A DNA stretch of 64,000 nucleotides from Fusobacterium necrophorum subsp. necrophorum (GTDB lineage Bacteria; Fusobacteriota; Fusobacteriia; Fusobacteriales; Fusobacteriaceae), in assembly GCF_004006635.1 (NCBI RefSeq), contig NZ_CP034842.1:1550001-1614000 (forward strand), written 5' to 3'. The notes under the pieces were generated by a model. That model was not told the DNA's origin. It saw only the letters and a program-made list of their open reading frames with translations, and searched no databases. The stretch's first letter is position 1; every line of letters begins with the position of its first letter. The position numbers and the translations under genes are program-made. This document shows, piece after piece, positions 27,361 through 36,481 of this stretch.

Positions 27361-28028
27361 TTTCTGACTCCTTCTCGTTCTATTTCAATTTTTCCGTCTT
27401 TATACAATTCTAAAATAGCTAAAAAGATGTAAATCAAGTGCATTCTATTTTCTGCAAACTCAAACAACTCGGAAAAAGAATACTCCTGTTGATAAATCCG
27501 TAAATAAAGTTGATCCATTTCTTCTCGCAAAGAATATGCCTTATCCAAGCTCAATTCCAAATATTCTTTATCTTCCCATTGCTCTGAATATTTTTGATAC
27601 ATTCGATACAAATCACTGCTTCCAAAATGAAGTAAATCATATTCTCTGTTTATTTTCTTAATAATTTTTCGACCCTCTCCACGGGAATACGAAATATTAT
27701 ATTCCTTTTCAAAAAGGCTCAGTTGTACTCCCAATTCCTTGAAAATTTTATATTCTTCCAAACGTCCACGCAATTCTTCCTCTCTTTCTTTCTCTTTTTC
27801 CAACTTCAAAAGAGAAAGAGCTTTCATTTCCAGAAGTTCCGAAGCAATCACTAAAAATTCCGCTTTCAATTCCAAATTCTCTTCTTTGGCTTGAGAAATC
27901 AGTTCCAAATATTCATCAATCAATTCGGAGATTTGAATTTCCGCTATTTTTACTTTCTTCTTTTCTATCAATTGTAACAAGAGATCCAAAGGCCCCTCAA
28001 AATTCTCCAATTTTAATACAACTTCCAT
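27342..28028 (-). CDS. scpA: Segregation and condensation protein A
   Basis: 228 residues, start LKLENFEGPLDLLLQLIEKKKVKIAEI is the canonical ScpA kleisin N-terminus, and the C-terminal winged helix (LYIFLAILELYKDGKIEIE) binds the SMC head. It works with SMC and ScpB in chromosome condensation. scpB is not in the window. Overlaps ribF by 32 nt and murJ by 19 nt. Confidence 0.95.
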   Translation of the reverse strand: MEVVLKLENFEGPLDLLLQLIEKKKVKIAEIQISELIDEYLELISQAKEENLELKAEFLVIASELLEMKALSLLKLEKEKEREEELRGRLEEYKIFKELGVQLSLFEKEYNISYSRGEGRKIIKKINREYDLLHFGSSDLYRMYQKYSEQWEDKEYLELSLDKAYSLREEMDQLYLRIYQQEYSFSELFEFAENRMHLIYIFLAILELYKDGKIEIEREGVRKCLKAQ

Positions 28029-28962
28029 TTTTCAACTCTTTCGAACATCTTGTCCACACAGCGACATCATTGGCAATACAGGCTATCAGCTCCTCTACGC
28101 TATCAAATTTTTCTTCCTTTCTCAGATATTCCATAAGCTCAATATACATCTTTTTCCCGTAAATATCCTCATCAAAATCCAAAATATGGACTTCCAAACT
28201 GAATTCTCCGGGTTTTAAAGTAGGATTTACTCCCACATTGATCACTCCATAACGAATTCTATCTTCTCCTTCCAATTGAAGCTTGGCTCCATAAATTCCG
28301 AAGGGAGGATACAGTCTATCTTTGATTTGAATATTTGCTGTTGGAAAACCTAATTTTCTTGCTATTTTTTTTCCATGAACAACCTCTCCAATCACAATCA
28401 TAGGATGTCCTAATAATTTCAACGCTTTGGCGAATTGTCCTGTCATCATGGATTTTCGAATTAAGGTGGAACTGATGACTTCTTCTCCCGAAGTAATCGC
28501 CTTCAATTCATGTACACAAATTCCTTCTCCTCTTCCCAAATACACCAAATCTTTTGTTTTAGCAACTCCGCCTTTTCCAAAGGAAAAATTGAAACCTACA
28601 AAAATTTCCTCCACTCCTAACTTTTGTTTTAGAAGTTTCACAAATTCCAAGGGAGTCAAATCTGCAAAATTTTGAGTAAAAGGTTGCAGTACGACATAGT
28701 CCACTCCCATTTTTTCCAACATAAATAATTTTTCTTCATTGGTATTGATATATTTGACGCTTCTCCCGTCTTTTCGCAACAATTCCATAGGATGATTTTG
28801 AAAGGTAAATACCACAGATACCCCATTTTTTTCTTCTGCTCTTTCCCTTGCCTTTCGAATAATAGTTCTATGCCCGGTGTGCAAGCCGTCAAAATTGCCA
28901 ATGGCAACATAAGATTTTTGTAAGTTTTCTTTTATCTCCAATATGTTTTTAATTACCTTCAT
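27997..28962 (-). CDS. ribF: Bifunctional riboflavin kinase / FAD synthetase
   Basis: 321 residues. The FAD synthetase nucleotidyltransferase domain has AIGNFDGLHTGHRTII (His-x-Gly-His site, about 20-35) and SSTLIRKSMMTG; the riboflavin kinase domain has HGKKIARKLGFPTANI and GVINVGVNPT. Makes FMN and FAD. Supplies cofactor for the many flavoproteins in this window. Co-transcribed 11 nt after whiA. Confidence 0.96.
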   Translation of the reverse strand: MKVIKNILEIKENLQKSYVAIGNFDGLHTGHRTIIRKARERAEEKNGVSVVFTFQNHPMELLRKDGRSVKYINTNEEKLFMLEKMGVDYVVLQPFTQNFADLTPLEFVKLLKQKLGVEEIFVGFNFSFGKGGVAKTKDLVYLGRGEGICVHELKAITSGEEVISSTLIRKSMMTGQFAKALKLLGHPMIVIGEVVHGKKIARKLGFPTANIQIKDRLYPPFGIYGAKLQLEGEDRIRYGVINVGVNPTLKPGEFSLEVHILDFDEDIYGKKMYIELMEYLRKEEKFDSVEELIACIANDVAVWTRCSKELKNGSCIKIGEF

Positions 28963-28973
28963 TGTCTTTCCTT

Positions 28974-29864
28974 TTATGCTTCTTCCTTTAATTTTTCATA
29001 AATTCCTTCAATTCTGCGAAAGCGATTTCGAATTCCGGATTTCGATATTCCAATAAAATCCGCCAATTCCTGTAAGCTACTTTCCGGATGTTCCAAGCGA
29101 ACCTTCACCGCTTCCAATAAAACGGGAGTTAAATTATGAAGTCCCATATTTTCTTCTATATATTCTATCATTTTTATTTGATAATTTCCAGTGTTTAGAG
29201 TTTTCGTTTCATTTGCTACTTCCCAATTCATTTCTCGAATCGTTTTATTTTTTAAATCTTTCATCATTGTTGTTTCTTCATAGGAAAAGAACTGCTTCAT
29301 CGCTCCCATCAATACCAACATGTCCATAATATCTTCCGAATTTCTCAAATACACTAAGCTTTTATTTCTCTTTTTCGTAATAAATACTTTTTTCTTATTC
29401 TGAAGTAAAATACGATAAAAATCCTCCGCAATTTCTTTCTTATCAATGAAAAAATCCATAGCATATTCTTTCTTGGGATCTTTCATATAGCCGCAAGCCA
29501 GGAACATTCCCTTAATATAACCTTTTAAAATTTCTTCATGAGAGATAATATCAATATATCGAAATTGCAACATACTCAGAAATTCCTTCATTCCTTTTTG
29601 TCGAAATACTTGAATACTGAAAACATTGTGTTCTCCAAGCTTATTGCAAATGGAATATTTAATTCCGATTTTCAAGCTTGTGACTTCTTTTAATAAGGAG
29701 TAGACTCTTTTTGCCAGAAAAGAATTTTCTACTCGCAGATTAATCTCGTATTCTCCTATGGCAGCTTTGCTTTGAAAAATGCCATACAGCTCTGCCAATT
29801 TTTCTAAATTGGTAATACTTCCTTTGCTTGTAATCTCCGATTTTACCTGAGAACTATAAGACAT
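28974..29864 (-). CDS. whiA: WhiA-family DNA-binding protein
   Basis: 296 residues. N-terminal MSYSSQVKSEITSKG plus a LAGLIDADG-like core (CGYMKDPKKEYAMDFF) and the C-terminal helix-turn-helix SSLQELADFIGISKSGIRNRFRRI fit WhiA. Best known from Gram-positive bacteria as a sporulation and cell-division regulator, its presence next to scpA, murJ and polA fits a role in growth control. Starts 12 nt after polA. Confidence 0.92.
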   Translation of the reverse strand: MSYSSQVKSEITSKGSITNLEKLAELYGIFQSKAAIGEYEINLRVENSFLAKRVYSLLKEVTSLKIGIKYSICNKLGEHNVFSIQVFRQKGMKEFLSMLQFRYIDIISHEEILKGYIKGMFLACGYMKDPKKEYAMDFFIDKKEIAEDFYRILLQNKKKVFITKKRNKSLVYLRNSEDIMDMLVLMGAMKQFFSYEETTMMKDLKNKTIREMNWEVANETKTLNTGNYQIKMIEYIEENMGLHNLTPVLLEAVKVRLEHPESSLQELADFIGISKSGIRNRFRRIEGIYEKLKEEA

Positions 29865-29876
29865 TTGAACTCCTTT

Positions 29877-32561
29877 CTATTTCGCTTCCGCCCAAGTATC
29901 TCCAATATTCGTATTTACTTCCAATTCCACCTCTTCCAATTGAATGGTTTCCCTCATAAATCGTATCAGATTTTCTTCATATTCTTGCAATTTTCCCTCT
30001 TGGATTTCAAAAATCAATTCATCATGAACCTGTAACAAAAGATGAATATCCGTTTTCTGAGATAGCCAGGAGTAAATCTTAATCATCACCTTTTTTAAAA
30101 TTCCCGCTGCCGTTCCCTGCACTACGGTATTGACAGCCATTCTTTCCGCTTGACTTTTCACCATTTTATTTTTAGAATGAATTCCGTCGATAATTCTTCT
30201 TCTTCCGAAATAAGTCTCCACATATCCGTGTTCTTCCGCAAATGTAATAACCTGTCTTTCAAATTGAGCAACTCTCGGATATTGTGCAAAATATCTTTTA
30301 ATATATTCTCCGGCATCTTTCACGGAAATTCCCAACTCCTTCGCCAAACCGAAAGGAGTCTTTCCATAAATAATACTGAAATTAATAATCTTTGCCATAA
30401 TTCTCTGCTCTCGGCTGACTTCCTCGTCCTCTTGCAACTCAAAAATTCTTTTCGCCGTCACACTATGTAAATCCTGTTTTTCTTGGTAGGCCTTCAGCAA
30501 ATTTTCATCTTTGGAAAGAGAGGCCAGTACTCGTAATTCTACTTGAGAATAGTCGATACTCAATAATTTCCAACCTTCTCTCGCAATAAAACCCTGTCGA
30601 ATTCGAATTCCTTCTTCCGTTTTGACGGGAATATTTTGTAAATTGGGATCGGAAGAAGATAATCGTCCCGTTACGGTTCCGATCTGATGATAACAGGTAT
30701 GAATTCTATCGCCCTCTCCCGTCATTTTAGGAATAGGATCCACATAGGTATTCTTCAGTTTTGCCAACTTTCGATATTCCAATAAATTACTTGCAATTTG
30801 AAAGCCTTGAGAACTTAAATGCTCCAAGACTTCCACGTCGGTAGAAAAACCTGTTTTTGTTTTCTTCCCTGTCGGCAAATTCAGTTTTAAAAATAAAATT
30901 TCTCCCAACTGTTTTGGAGAATTTAAATTAAATTCTTCGCCTGCCTCTTCCCAAATAGCTTTCTCCAATAAAGCCAATTTTTCCGTAAGTTCCAAAGAAT
31001 ATGCTTCAAAATACTTTCTGTCAATTTTAATTCCTATTCTCTCCATATCTGCCAACACGGGAATCAAAGGCAATTCCGTTTCCCACAGAACCGCTTCCAG
31101 TTCTTTCTCTTTGACATCTTCCTCTAAAATATCCAGACAGGAGTACAAAACACCGGCACGATTTAATAAAAAATCCCCATATACCTCTGCGGACAAACTT
31201 TCCAATTTTTGTTTCGCAAACACTGTTTTTTCGTCTTCCGCTATTTTTTTCAAATAATATTGTCCAATCAAAGTATAGTCCTCTTTTGTTTGAGAGCTTA
31301 CCAAATGATAGGCTATCATCATATCGTACACCGGCTTTGAAAAGGAAAAACCGAGCTTATACAATTCTTTTAAATGATAGGTATAGATTTTCCCTTTCAG
31401 TGTGGAAAAGAATTGTTTACATTCTTCCAAATCCAAATTATTTCCTAATAAGCCCTCATGAAAGAAAGGAAGATAGAGATTTTTTTGAGAAAAAGTACAG
31501 GTGATTCCCAACCTGTCATATAGGAGCAACATCTTATCTTCCTCAGAAAAATCTTCCATTTCTTTCTTCAGTTCTTCGAATGATTTTATAATCTTCTTCT
31601 CCAGATTTTTCTCTTTCACTTCCGTTCTGCTTTCTTTCTCCGCCCTAGGAGAAGCGGAAAAAAGATTTCCCTGTAGCAAGCTTTTCTCTTCTTTTGTTTC
31701 TTCACTTCCTAAACGCTTTAAAAAAGACTTGAACTCCAATTTTTGAAAAATTTCTCGTAAAGCTTCTTCTTTTTTTTCAAACTGCAATTCCTCCAAAGAA
31801 AAAGGAAAATCCAAATTTCTCTCGATCTTTGCCAAACTTCTGCTTAAAAAAGCAAGCTCCTTGTCCTCCTTCATAATCTGAATTAAAGTTTTTCCTACTC
31901 CCGGAAGCTCCGAAAGCTTATCGATATTTTCATAAATTCCCTCTAAATTTCCATATTTTTCCAGCATAGGAACCGCTTTTTTCGGTCCGATTTTTCGAAC
32001 TCCGGGAATGCAATCGCTGCTGTCTCCGATCAAACCGAATAAATCCGGAATTTTTTCAGGATAGACATCGATATAATTCTTGACATCTTCCCTTGTTTTC
32101 AAGACTTCTTTTCCCAAAAGATAAATTTCAGTATTTTCATCCAAAAGCTGAGAAATATCCTTATCTCCCGTGACAATGGTTACAGGAATTCCTTTTTTTG
32201 ACAACTTGGTAGAAAGACTCCCCAGAATATCATCCGCCTCATAACCGTCTATTTTAATTCTTTGAATCCCGAAAGCATCCAAAATAGCTTCAATATAAGG
32301 AATTTGTTTGACCAAATCTTCCGGAGTTGTATCCCGATTCGATTTATATTCCGCATAGAGTTCCGTTCGTTTCAAGTGGCTCCTCTTAATATCAAAGGCT
32401 GCCGCCATGTATTCCGGTTCATATTCTTTCAACAATTGAAATAAACTTAAAAGAAAGCCGTACACAGCTCCTGTAGGCATTTCTTTGGTTCTCATATTCA
32501 TATTTGCATAATAAGCTCTATACATCATCGCACTGACATCTAGGAGTAATGCTCTTTTCAT
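29877..32561 (-). CDS. polA: DNA polymerase I
   Basis: 894 residues. 5'-3' exonuclease domain (about 1-280: AAFDIKRSHLKRTELYAEYKS, GYEADDILG, VTGDKDISQL), a middle domain, and the polymerase (about 500-894: SSDPNLQNIP, LLSIDYSQVELRVLA, RIMAKIINFSIIYGKTPFGLA, LQVHDELIFE). In the middle domain the proofreading DxE motif is replaced (MLLLYDRLGITC), so 3'-5' exonuclease is probably lost, as in many bacteria. First gene of the long leftward run. Confidence 0.96.
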   Translation of the reverse strand: MKRALLLDVSAMMYRAYYANMNMRTKEMPTGAVYGFLLSLFQLLKEYEPEYMAAAFDIKRSHLKRTELYAEYKSNRDTTPEDLVKQIPYIEAILDAFGIQRIKIDGYEADDILGSLSTKLSKKGIPVTIVTGDKDISQLLDENTEIYLLGKEVLKTREDVKNYIDVYPEKIPDLFGLIGDSSDCIPGVRKIGPKKAVPMLEKYGNLEGIYENIDKLSELPGVGKTLIQIMKEDKELAFLSRSLAKIERNLDFPFSLEELQFEKKEEALREIFQKLEFKSFLKRLGSEETKEEKSLLQGNLFSASPRAEKESRTEVKEKNLEKKIIKSFEELKKEMEDFSEEDKMLLLYDRLGITCTFSQKNLYLPFFHEGLLGNNLDLEECKQFFSTLKGKIYTYHLKELYKLGFSFSKPVYDMMIAYHLVSSQTKEDYTLIGQYYLKKIAEDEKTVFAKQKLESLSAEVYGDFLLNRAGVLYSCLDILEEDVKEKELEAVLWETELPLIPVLADMERIGIKIDRKYFEAYSLELTEKLALLEKAIWEEAGEEFNLNSPKQLGEILFLKLNLPTGKKTKTGFSTDVEVLEHLSSQGFQIASNLLEYRKLAKLKNTYVDPIPKMTGEGDRIHTCYHQIGTVTGRLSSSDPNLQNIPVKTEEGIRIRQGFIAREGWKLLSIDYSQVELRVLASLSKDENLLKAYQEKQDLHSVTAKRIFELQEDEEVSREQRIMAKIINFSIIYGKTPFGLAKELGISVKDAGEYIKRYFAQYPRVAQFERQVITFAEEHGYVETYFGRRRIIDGIHSKNKMVKSQAERMAVNTVVQGTAAGILKKVMIKIYSWLSQKTDIHLLLQVHDELIFEIQEGKLQEYEENLIRFMRETIQLEEVELEVNTNIGDTWAEAK

Positions 32562-32752
32562 CTTTTCTGCTCCTCCTCATTTTCCTAAATTCTTGTTTTC
32601 CATGTTATTCTCTTTTTATATTATATCATTATTTCTTGGAAATAAGAAATGTTATTTCAGAAAAAAACGGAAAAGATATTTACGACATTCACTAGCGAAA
32701 CTTCTTTTTTTTTGATATAATAGATGTATCAATATCATAAAGGAGGTATTTT
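32562..32752 (+). promoter_or_regulatory. polA/ssb divergent intergenic region with ssb -10 box
   Basis: Contains GATATAATAG (TATAAT about 35 nt before ssb) and the strong ribosome site AAAGGAGGTA. The -35 element for ssb is not clear. The leftward polA promoter was not resolved. Confidence 0.45.
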
Positions 32753-33208
32753 ATGAATGTAATTTCATTGATGGGAAGATTGACTCGAGATCCGGAAGTA
32801 AAATTCGGGCAAAGCGGAAAAGCTTATTGCCGTTTTTCAATTGCAGTCAATAGACCTTTTTCCAAAGATGAGGCAGATTTTATCAACTGTGTTTCTTTCG
32901 GAAAAACTGCGGAACTGATCGGAGAGTACTTTAGAAAAGGGCAACAAATTGCTCTCGTGGGAAGACTACAAATGAATCAATACGAATCCAATGGGGAAAA
33001 ACGAACCTCTTATGATGTCGTTGTAGATACTTTTGATTTCATCGGGACAAAATCTTCCTCCGACACAAGAAGCTATGACAGCCCTTATGAACCGAGAACT
33101 TATGAGGCGAGAAGCCCGGAAACAAAACCCGCAACCGCTTCAAAAAGAGATAGCTTTGAAGACAATTTGGACTCTGAAGCAATGCTGGATGATGAATTCC
33201 CATTCTAA
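32753..33208 (+). CDS. ssb: Single-stranded DNA-binding protein
   Basis: 151 residues: OB fold (MNVISLMGRLTRDPEVKF ... FINCVSFGKTAELIGEYFRKGQQIALVGRLQ), a low-complexity linker and the acidic tail LDDEFPF that recruits repair and replication partners. Strong AAGGAGG site. Followed 23 nt later by the adenosyltransferase gene. It is preceded by polA in divergent orientation. Confidence 0.95.
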   Translation: MNVISLMGRLTRDPEVKFGQSGKAYCRFSIAVNRPFSKDEADFINCVSFGKTAELIGEYFRKGQQIALVGRLQMNQYESNGEKRTSYDVVVDTFDFIGTKSSSDTRSYDSPYEPRTYEARSPETKPATASKRDSFEDNLDSEAMLDDEFPF

Positions 33209-33231
33209 TATATATTTTTAGGAGGATTGTG

Positions 33232-33780
33232 ATGGCAGAAACGAAATATGTAAACTTGAATAAGGTCTATACAAAACGAGGAGATAAAGGAAAAACAGAT
33301 TTATTTGGTGGAAGTCAAGCTTCCAAGGCAAGTTTGAAAGTCAATGCCTATGGTGCTGTTGATGAATTAGGTGCCTTTCTTGGTTTGGTTCGCTTTTACT
33401 CTAAGGAGGAAGATATTCGAGCTTTGATCTTGGAATTACAAAAAAAACTATTGATTGTAGGCGGTTTCTTGGCAAGCGACGAAAAGGGACAAGCGATGAT
33501 GAAAGCTAAGATTGAAGAGGAAGATATTGCTTTTTTAGAAGAAAAAATTGATTTTTATAATGCGAAATTACCTGATTTATTTACCTTTATTCTTCCCGGT
33601 GATACGGAAGTTTCGAGCTATCTTCATGTGGCAAGAACCGTTGCCCGTCGAGCGGAAAGAACCATGGTCGCTCTGGCAGAAACGGAGACGCTACAGGAAA
33701 ACCTTTTAAAATATATAAACCGTTCTTCTGACTTACTTTTCATTCTTGCACGTTACGATGCAGAAATTCTTCAAAAATAA
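33232..33780 (+). CDS. Cob(I)alamin adenosyltransferase, PduO type
   Basis: 182 residues from the ATG at 33232, 6 nt after GGAGG; a GTG one codon upstream is too close to the site. KVYTKRGDKGKTDLFGG at the N-terminus binds ATP, and ARTVARRAERTMVAL plus YINRSSDLLFILARY are the conserved C-terminal helices. The enzyme makes adenosylcobalamin for B12-dependent lyases and mutases. The mobile island begins 10 nt after its stop. Confidence 0.94.
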   Translation: MAETKYVNLNKVYTKRGDKGKTDLFGGSQASKASLKVNAYGAVDELGAFLGLVRFYSKEEDIRALILELQKKLLIVGGFLASDEKGQAMMKAKIEEEDIAFLEEKIDFYNAKLPDLFTFILPGDTEVSSYLHVARTVARRAERTMVALAETETLQENLLKYINRSSDLLFILARYDAEILQK

Positions 33781-33790
33781 GTTATATAAG

Positions 33791-33814
33791 AATTAAAAGG
33801 GACTGTTGCAAATT
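33791..33814 (+). repeat. Left copy of a perfect 24-bp inverted repeat bounding the island
   Basis: The 24 bases from AATTAAAAGGGACTG to CAAATT match, in reverse complement, 43536-43559 without a mismatch. The GGGACTGTTGCAAA core resembles IS6/IS26-type transposon ends (general knowledge). It also forms a weak hairpin with AGTCCC at 33824-33829. Confidence 0.85.
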
Positions 33815-33840
33815 AAATAATTGAGTCCCAAAAGAAAAAA

Positions 33841-33879
33841 GACACTAAAAAATATTTTCTTGTATTTTAGTGTCTTTTT
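33841..33879 (+). terminator. Intrinsic terminator near island left edge
   Basis: Stem GACACTAAAA / TTTTAGTGTC with a 14-nt loop, then TTTTTC. It would end transcription from ssb and the adenosyltransferase gene. Confidence 0.75.
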
Positions 33880-33895
33880 CATTTAAAAAAGTATA

Positions 33896-33964
33896 TTACA
33901 TAAATTTTTTTGTGTTTAAGTCTTCCATACAGATAATATCGTGGTTTTTGATAATATAGGTACT
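33896..33964 (-). pseudogene. TnpB relic (about 22 codons)
   Basis: Reading leftward the short frame gives IIKNHDIICMEDLNTKKFM then a stop. This matches the conserved TnpB region that carries the second catalytic acidic residue of the RuvC-like nuclease (IxxEDL). Everything else of tnpB is gone. It lies downstream of tnpA on the same strand, as in IS605 elements with collinear genes. Confidence 0.6.
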
Positions 33965-34015
33965 GAAATATCCGTTTCACATAACAAAGATTACCACTTC
34001 CATCGTCCACCTCCC

Positions 34016-34426
34016 TCAAAATGATTTCTTCTTTTGTCCTTGTTCTTCTATATATTTTTTAATGACTTCCATAGAAACTCCTCCAGTAGTCAACAAACAA
34101 AAACTTTTAGACCAAAACATTTCTTTCCAAAGATATTCTCTTATATGTGGAAATTCTTTTTTTATGATCCTAGAGCTTGCTGATTTATATGCATTTATGA
34201 ATTTCGTCAATTCTGTTTTAGGATGGGCCTTGAACATGATATGTACATGGTCTTTGTCGTGATTCCATTGTACTAAAGTAATATGATATGGAACTCCAAT
34301 TCTTACAAACATATCTTTAGCAAACTTAGAAATGGTATCATCAAATACCTTTCTTCTATATTTTACTACCAGAACTAAGTGATAACATAACAAAAATACC
34401 GAATGACAATTACTATCTAATTCCAT
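34016..34426 (-). CDS. tnpA: IS200/IS605-family transposase TnpA (Y1 HUH)
   Basis: 136 residues, full length for the family. The HUH pair is in DHVHIMFKA and the catalytic Tyr in MEVIKKYIEEQ. The N-terminus HSVFLLCYHLVLVVKYRRKVF is typical. The protein cuts and joins single-stranded ends in the lagging strand template. A ribosome site (AGGAGTAAA) and a TATAAT box precede it. The element looks mobile in principle, needing only its own ends. Confidence 0.93.
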   Translation of the reverse strand: MELDSNCHSVFLLCYHLVLVVKYRRKVFDDTISKFAKDMFVRIGVPYHITLVQWNHDKDHVHIMFKAHPKTELTKFINAYKSASSRIIKKEFPHIREYLWKEMFWSKSFCLLTTGGVSMEVIKKYIEEQGQKKKSF

Positions 34427-34506
34427 TGTTTTTACTCCTATTTTTATATATTTACTGATTATATTGTACCAATTATACCACTATGTTCTCTAAAAAACAA
34501 TAGGAC

Positions 34507-34556
34507 AATTCATCACACCACCTATAGAGGTGGGCGACTTCTTACCCGTTAAGTTA
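34507..34556. repeat. Structured end of the IS200/IS605 element
   Basis: Imperfect hairpin CCACCTATAGAGGTGG followed by GCGACTTCTTACCCGTTAA, the type of subterminal hairpin found at IS605 ends. It lies upstream of tnpA; the same sequence style is also found at right ends next to tnpB, so left versus right end is not certain. Confidence 0.6.
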
Positions 34557-34655
34557 AATTTTAATTTGATTTTTAAGAAAATTTTTAATTTAATCAAAAG
34601 CAAAACGCCTTATACTTTTTATGAATAGAATCTAATTGAAGAAATTCAAATCGTT

Positions 34656-34886
34656 CTATTTGTCTCTTGGAGGGCAAGGATCATTTCCCTGACTATCAGA
34701 ACGTTGAATTTTCCCATCAAGTCCATGAACAATAAATTCTGTTCCCTGATTCTTGCTAATCCCTCTTCCTATTTTTTCAGCTTCCGCTTTAGTATTTGCA
34801 TGAGCACTAGCTTTTTTAGCTCCTCCACGCTTTACATCTCACCCGCCATTCAGGTTATGAACTACATGGTGTGTATTTCTTGCCAT
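34656..34886 (-). pseudogene. DUF2188-type small protein broken by an in-frame TGA
   Basis: The frame from the ATG at 34886 reads MARNTHHVVHNLNGG, then TGA at 34841-34839, then continues in frame as DVKRGGAKKASAHANTKAEA and ends with DSQGNDPCPPRDK. Intact relatives have Trp at the TGA position (GGW-V-KRGGA pattern), so a single TGG to TGA change explains the break. Sits 13 nt after the antitoxin gene as a third gene of that operon. Role of the family is unknown. Confidence 0.8.
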
Positions 34887-34899
34887 ATAAACAGCTCCT

Positions 34900-35895
34900 T
34901 TAAATTCGTTCAAACATTGTTTGAGCATATGATTTAATATCATTAGGATTTATCATATTAAATTTTTCTTTCACACTTTCAAAATATCTTCCTATATCTT
35001 CCTTACGAATTATCTGATCAGATAATTCTGCTTCTGTAAGATTTCCTCTTGCAGATAACCATGGAAACTCAGAATGTGTGAATTTCTCCAATACTTTACC
35101 GCTATAACAACAAAGGTGTTTTGCAATGCTGTCTAAAACTGCTATTTCTGATGATGTAAAAACTGAATCATCAATTTCCGCAGTACATGCAATAGGATCC
35201 AATTTAAAATCTCTATATCTATAATAAATATCCGGATAAACAGGCCCATGTACCCAAGCCTGACAATCTTCTTCAAATAAAAATTTATTATAAAATGCAT
35301 AATAAAATCCCTGAACATAGTACAATGATTTTTGCAATGCTAATGGTGTAATATCTTCACATTGATTCAATAAATACTCAATCACCATATTAATTTTCGA
35401 TTTTTCGTTTGAATCTTTTCCAATAAGTTGCTCAACGGTCATTTTACTTTTCTTATATGCTATTTCTGTTTTTAAATTATTTTTATTCTCTTCTAAAATT
35501 TGATTATAAAAAAATGGGTCTTCATATATTTTTTTAAGAATGTCAGAATATTGCTTAGTCGGAATATCTCCATCACAATAACGAGAAAATGTTTGTTCCC
35601 CCCAACCCAACAATAATGATAACGGACGTTTACCAATCCCATACTTAGAGCATATTTTTAATACTTCATCCAAAGAAATGATATCATTCTTTTTTCTATA
35701 CTCATCATATAAAGCTCTCAAATTAAAATCATTAACCTCATCCACATAAATTTCAGATTCACAGTCGATACAATAAGCAACTTTCCCTGTATATTCATAA
35801 GTTTCACCTTTAATTATACCTACCATTTGTTTATCATTAACTATAAAATCAACGTCTCTTCTACACTCTTCACAAAATACTTTTCTATTTTTCAT
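34900..35895 (-). CDS. Antitoxin: MqsA-like zinc finger + HTH fused to a Panacea (DUF4065) domain
   Basis: 331 residues. Cys8/Cys11 and Cys42/Cys45 form a zinc ribbon like MqsA; about 70-130 is an HTH (RPLSLLLGWGEQTFSRYCDGDIP); about 165-300 is a Panacea/SocA-like domain (LQKSLYYVQGFYYAFYNKFLFEEDCQAWVHGPVYPDIYYRYR). Panacea domains are antitoxins that neutralise many unrelated toxins. The zinc/HTH part probably represses the operon through the palindrome at 36353. Lies 25 nt after the toxin gene, with site GGAGGTATTAT. It is one of few intact genes in the island. Confidence 0.85.
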   Translation of the reverse strand: MKNRKVFCEECRRDVDFIVNDKQMVGIIKGETYEYTGKVAYCIDCESEIYVDEVNDFNLRALYDEYRKKNDIISLDEVLKICSKYGIGKRPLSLLLGWGEQTFSRYCDGDIPTKQYSDILKKIYEDPFFYNQILEENKNNLKTEIAYKKSKMTVEQLIGKDSNEKSKINMVIEYLLNQCEDITPLALQKSLYYVQGFYYAFYNKFLFEEDCQAWVHGPVYPDIYYRYRDFKLDPIACTAEIDDSVFTSSEIAVLDSIAKHLCCYSGKVLEKFTHSEFPWLSARGNLTEAELSDQIIRKEDIGRYFESVKEKFNMINPNDIKSYAQTMFERI

Positions 35896-35920
35896 AATAA
35901 TACCTCCTTTCAGTTTTAGA

Positions 35921-36331
35921 TTATTTAAATAAATAATCTGTTGGCTTGTTACGTTTATGAAAAGAAATTACCGCAACTCGCTTTCCACTTGGCGTATCAA
36001 TAATATTTATCTTAATATAAATATCTACTCTTACCTCTATACCATTGGCATCATACAAATTCACCTGAGGAACAAAAACATACAACACTTCATATTCATA
36101 TCCAACTTTTGTATTTTGTAATGTATGGCAGAAATCATTCGTATGAAGCTGCAATAAAATTGATTTTTGCCTATCACTACGAATATTATATTCATTAATG
36201 AATTCTATATTTTCCTGTCTATTTTCATTCATGGCAATTGTATAGTTATTATTTTGAATACATTCTTTTATTATTTCTAAAATCTTATTTATATCTTCTT
36301 CAGTATAATTTTGATTATAGTAGGAATTCAT
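35921..36331 (-). CDS. Putative MqsR/RelE-like toxin of the Panacea module
   Basis: 136 residues. The C-terminal half, EVLYVFVPQVNLYDANG then VRVDIYIKINIIDTPSGK and VAVISFHKRNKP, is a run of beta strands ending in a basic tail, like small ribonuclease toxins such as MqsR. The N-terminal half is helical (EEDINKILEIIKECIQNN). Position upstream of a Panacea/MqsA antitoxin makes it the partner toxin. Precise family and target are inferred, not shown. It has its own promoter. Confidence 0.65.
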   Translation of the reverse strand: MNSYYNQNYTEEDINKILEIIKECIQNNNYTIAMNENRQENIEFINEYNIRSDRQKSILLQLHTNDFCHTLQNTKVGYEYEVLYVFVPQVNLYDANGIEVRVDIYIKINIIDTPSGKRVAVISFHKRNKPTDYLFK

Positions 36332-36352
36332 TGCATCACCTCTTTGTAATAT

Positions 36353-36382
36353 AATAGTACACTATTTTTTTATACTTGTCAA
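36353..36382 (-). promoter_or_regulatory. Toxin-antitoxin promoter with overlapping operator
   Basis: Reading leftward, TTGACA (36382-36377) and TACTAT (36359-36354) are 17 nt apart. The -10 lies inside the palindrome AATAGT-gt-ACTATT (36366-36353), a natural site for the HTH antitoxin to block polymerase. Confidence 0.75.
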
Positions 36383-36481
36383 TATAAAACGTATCAATTG
36401 ATGCATTTTATATTTTCTGAATCGATCTATCCTTTTCTCAAACTTATAATTGATAACTTTTATTTTTTGTAAATTGCAATA

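Noticed and set aside
34507..34556. An omega-RNA guide scaffold next to tnpA
   Set aside because: Only the terminal hairpin is seen; there is no intact tnpB and the hairpin alone fits an ordinary IS605 end.
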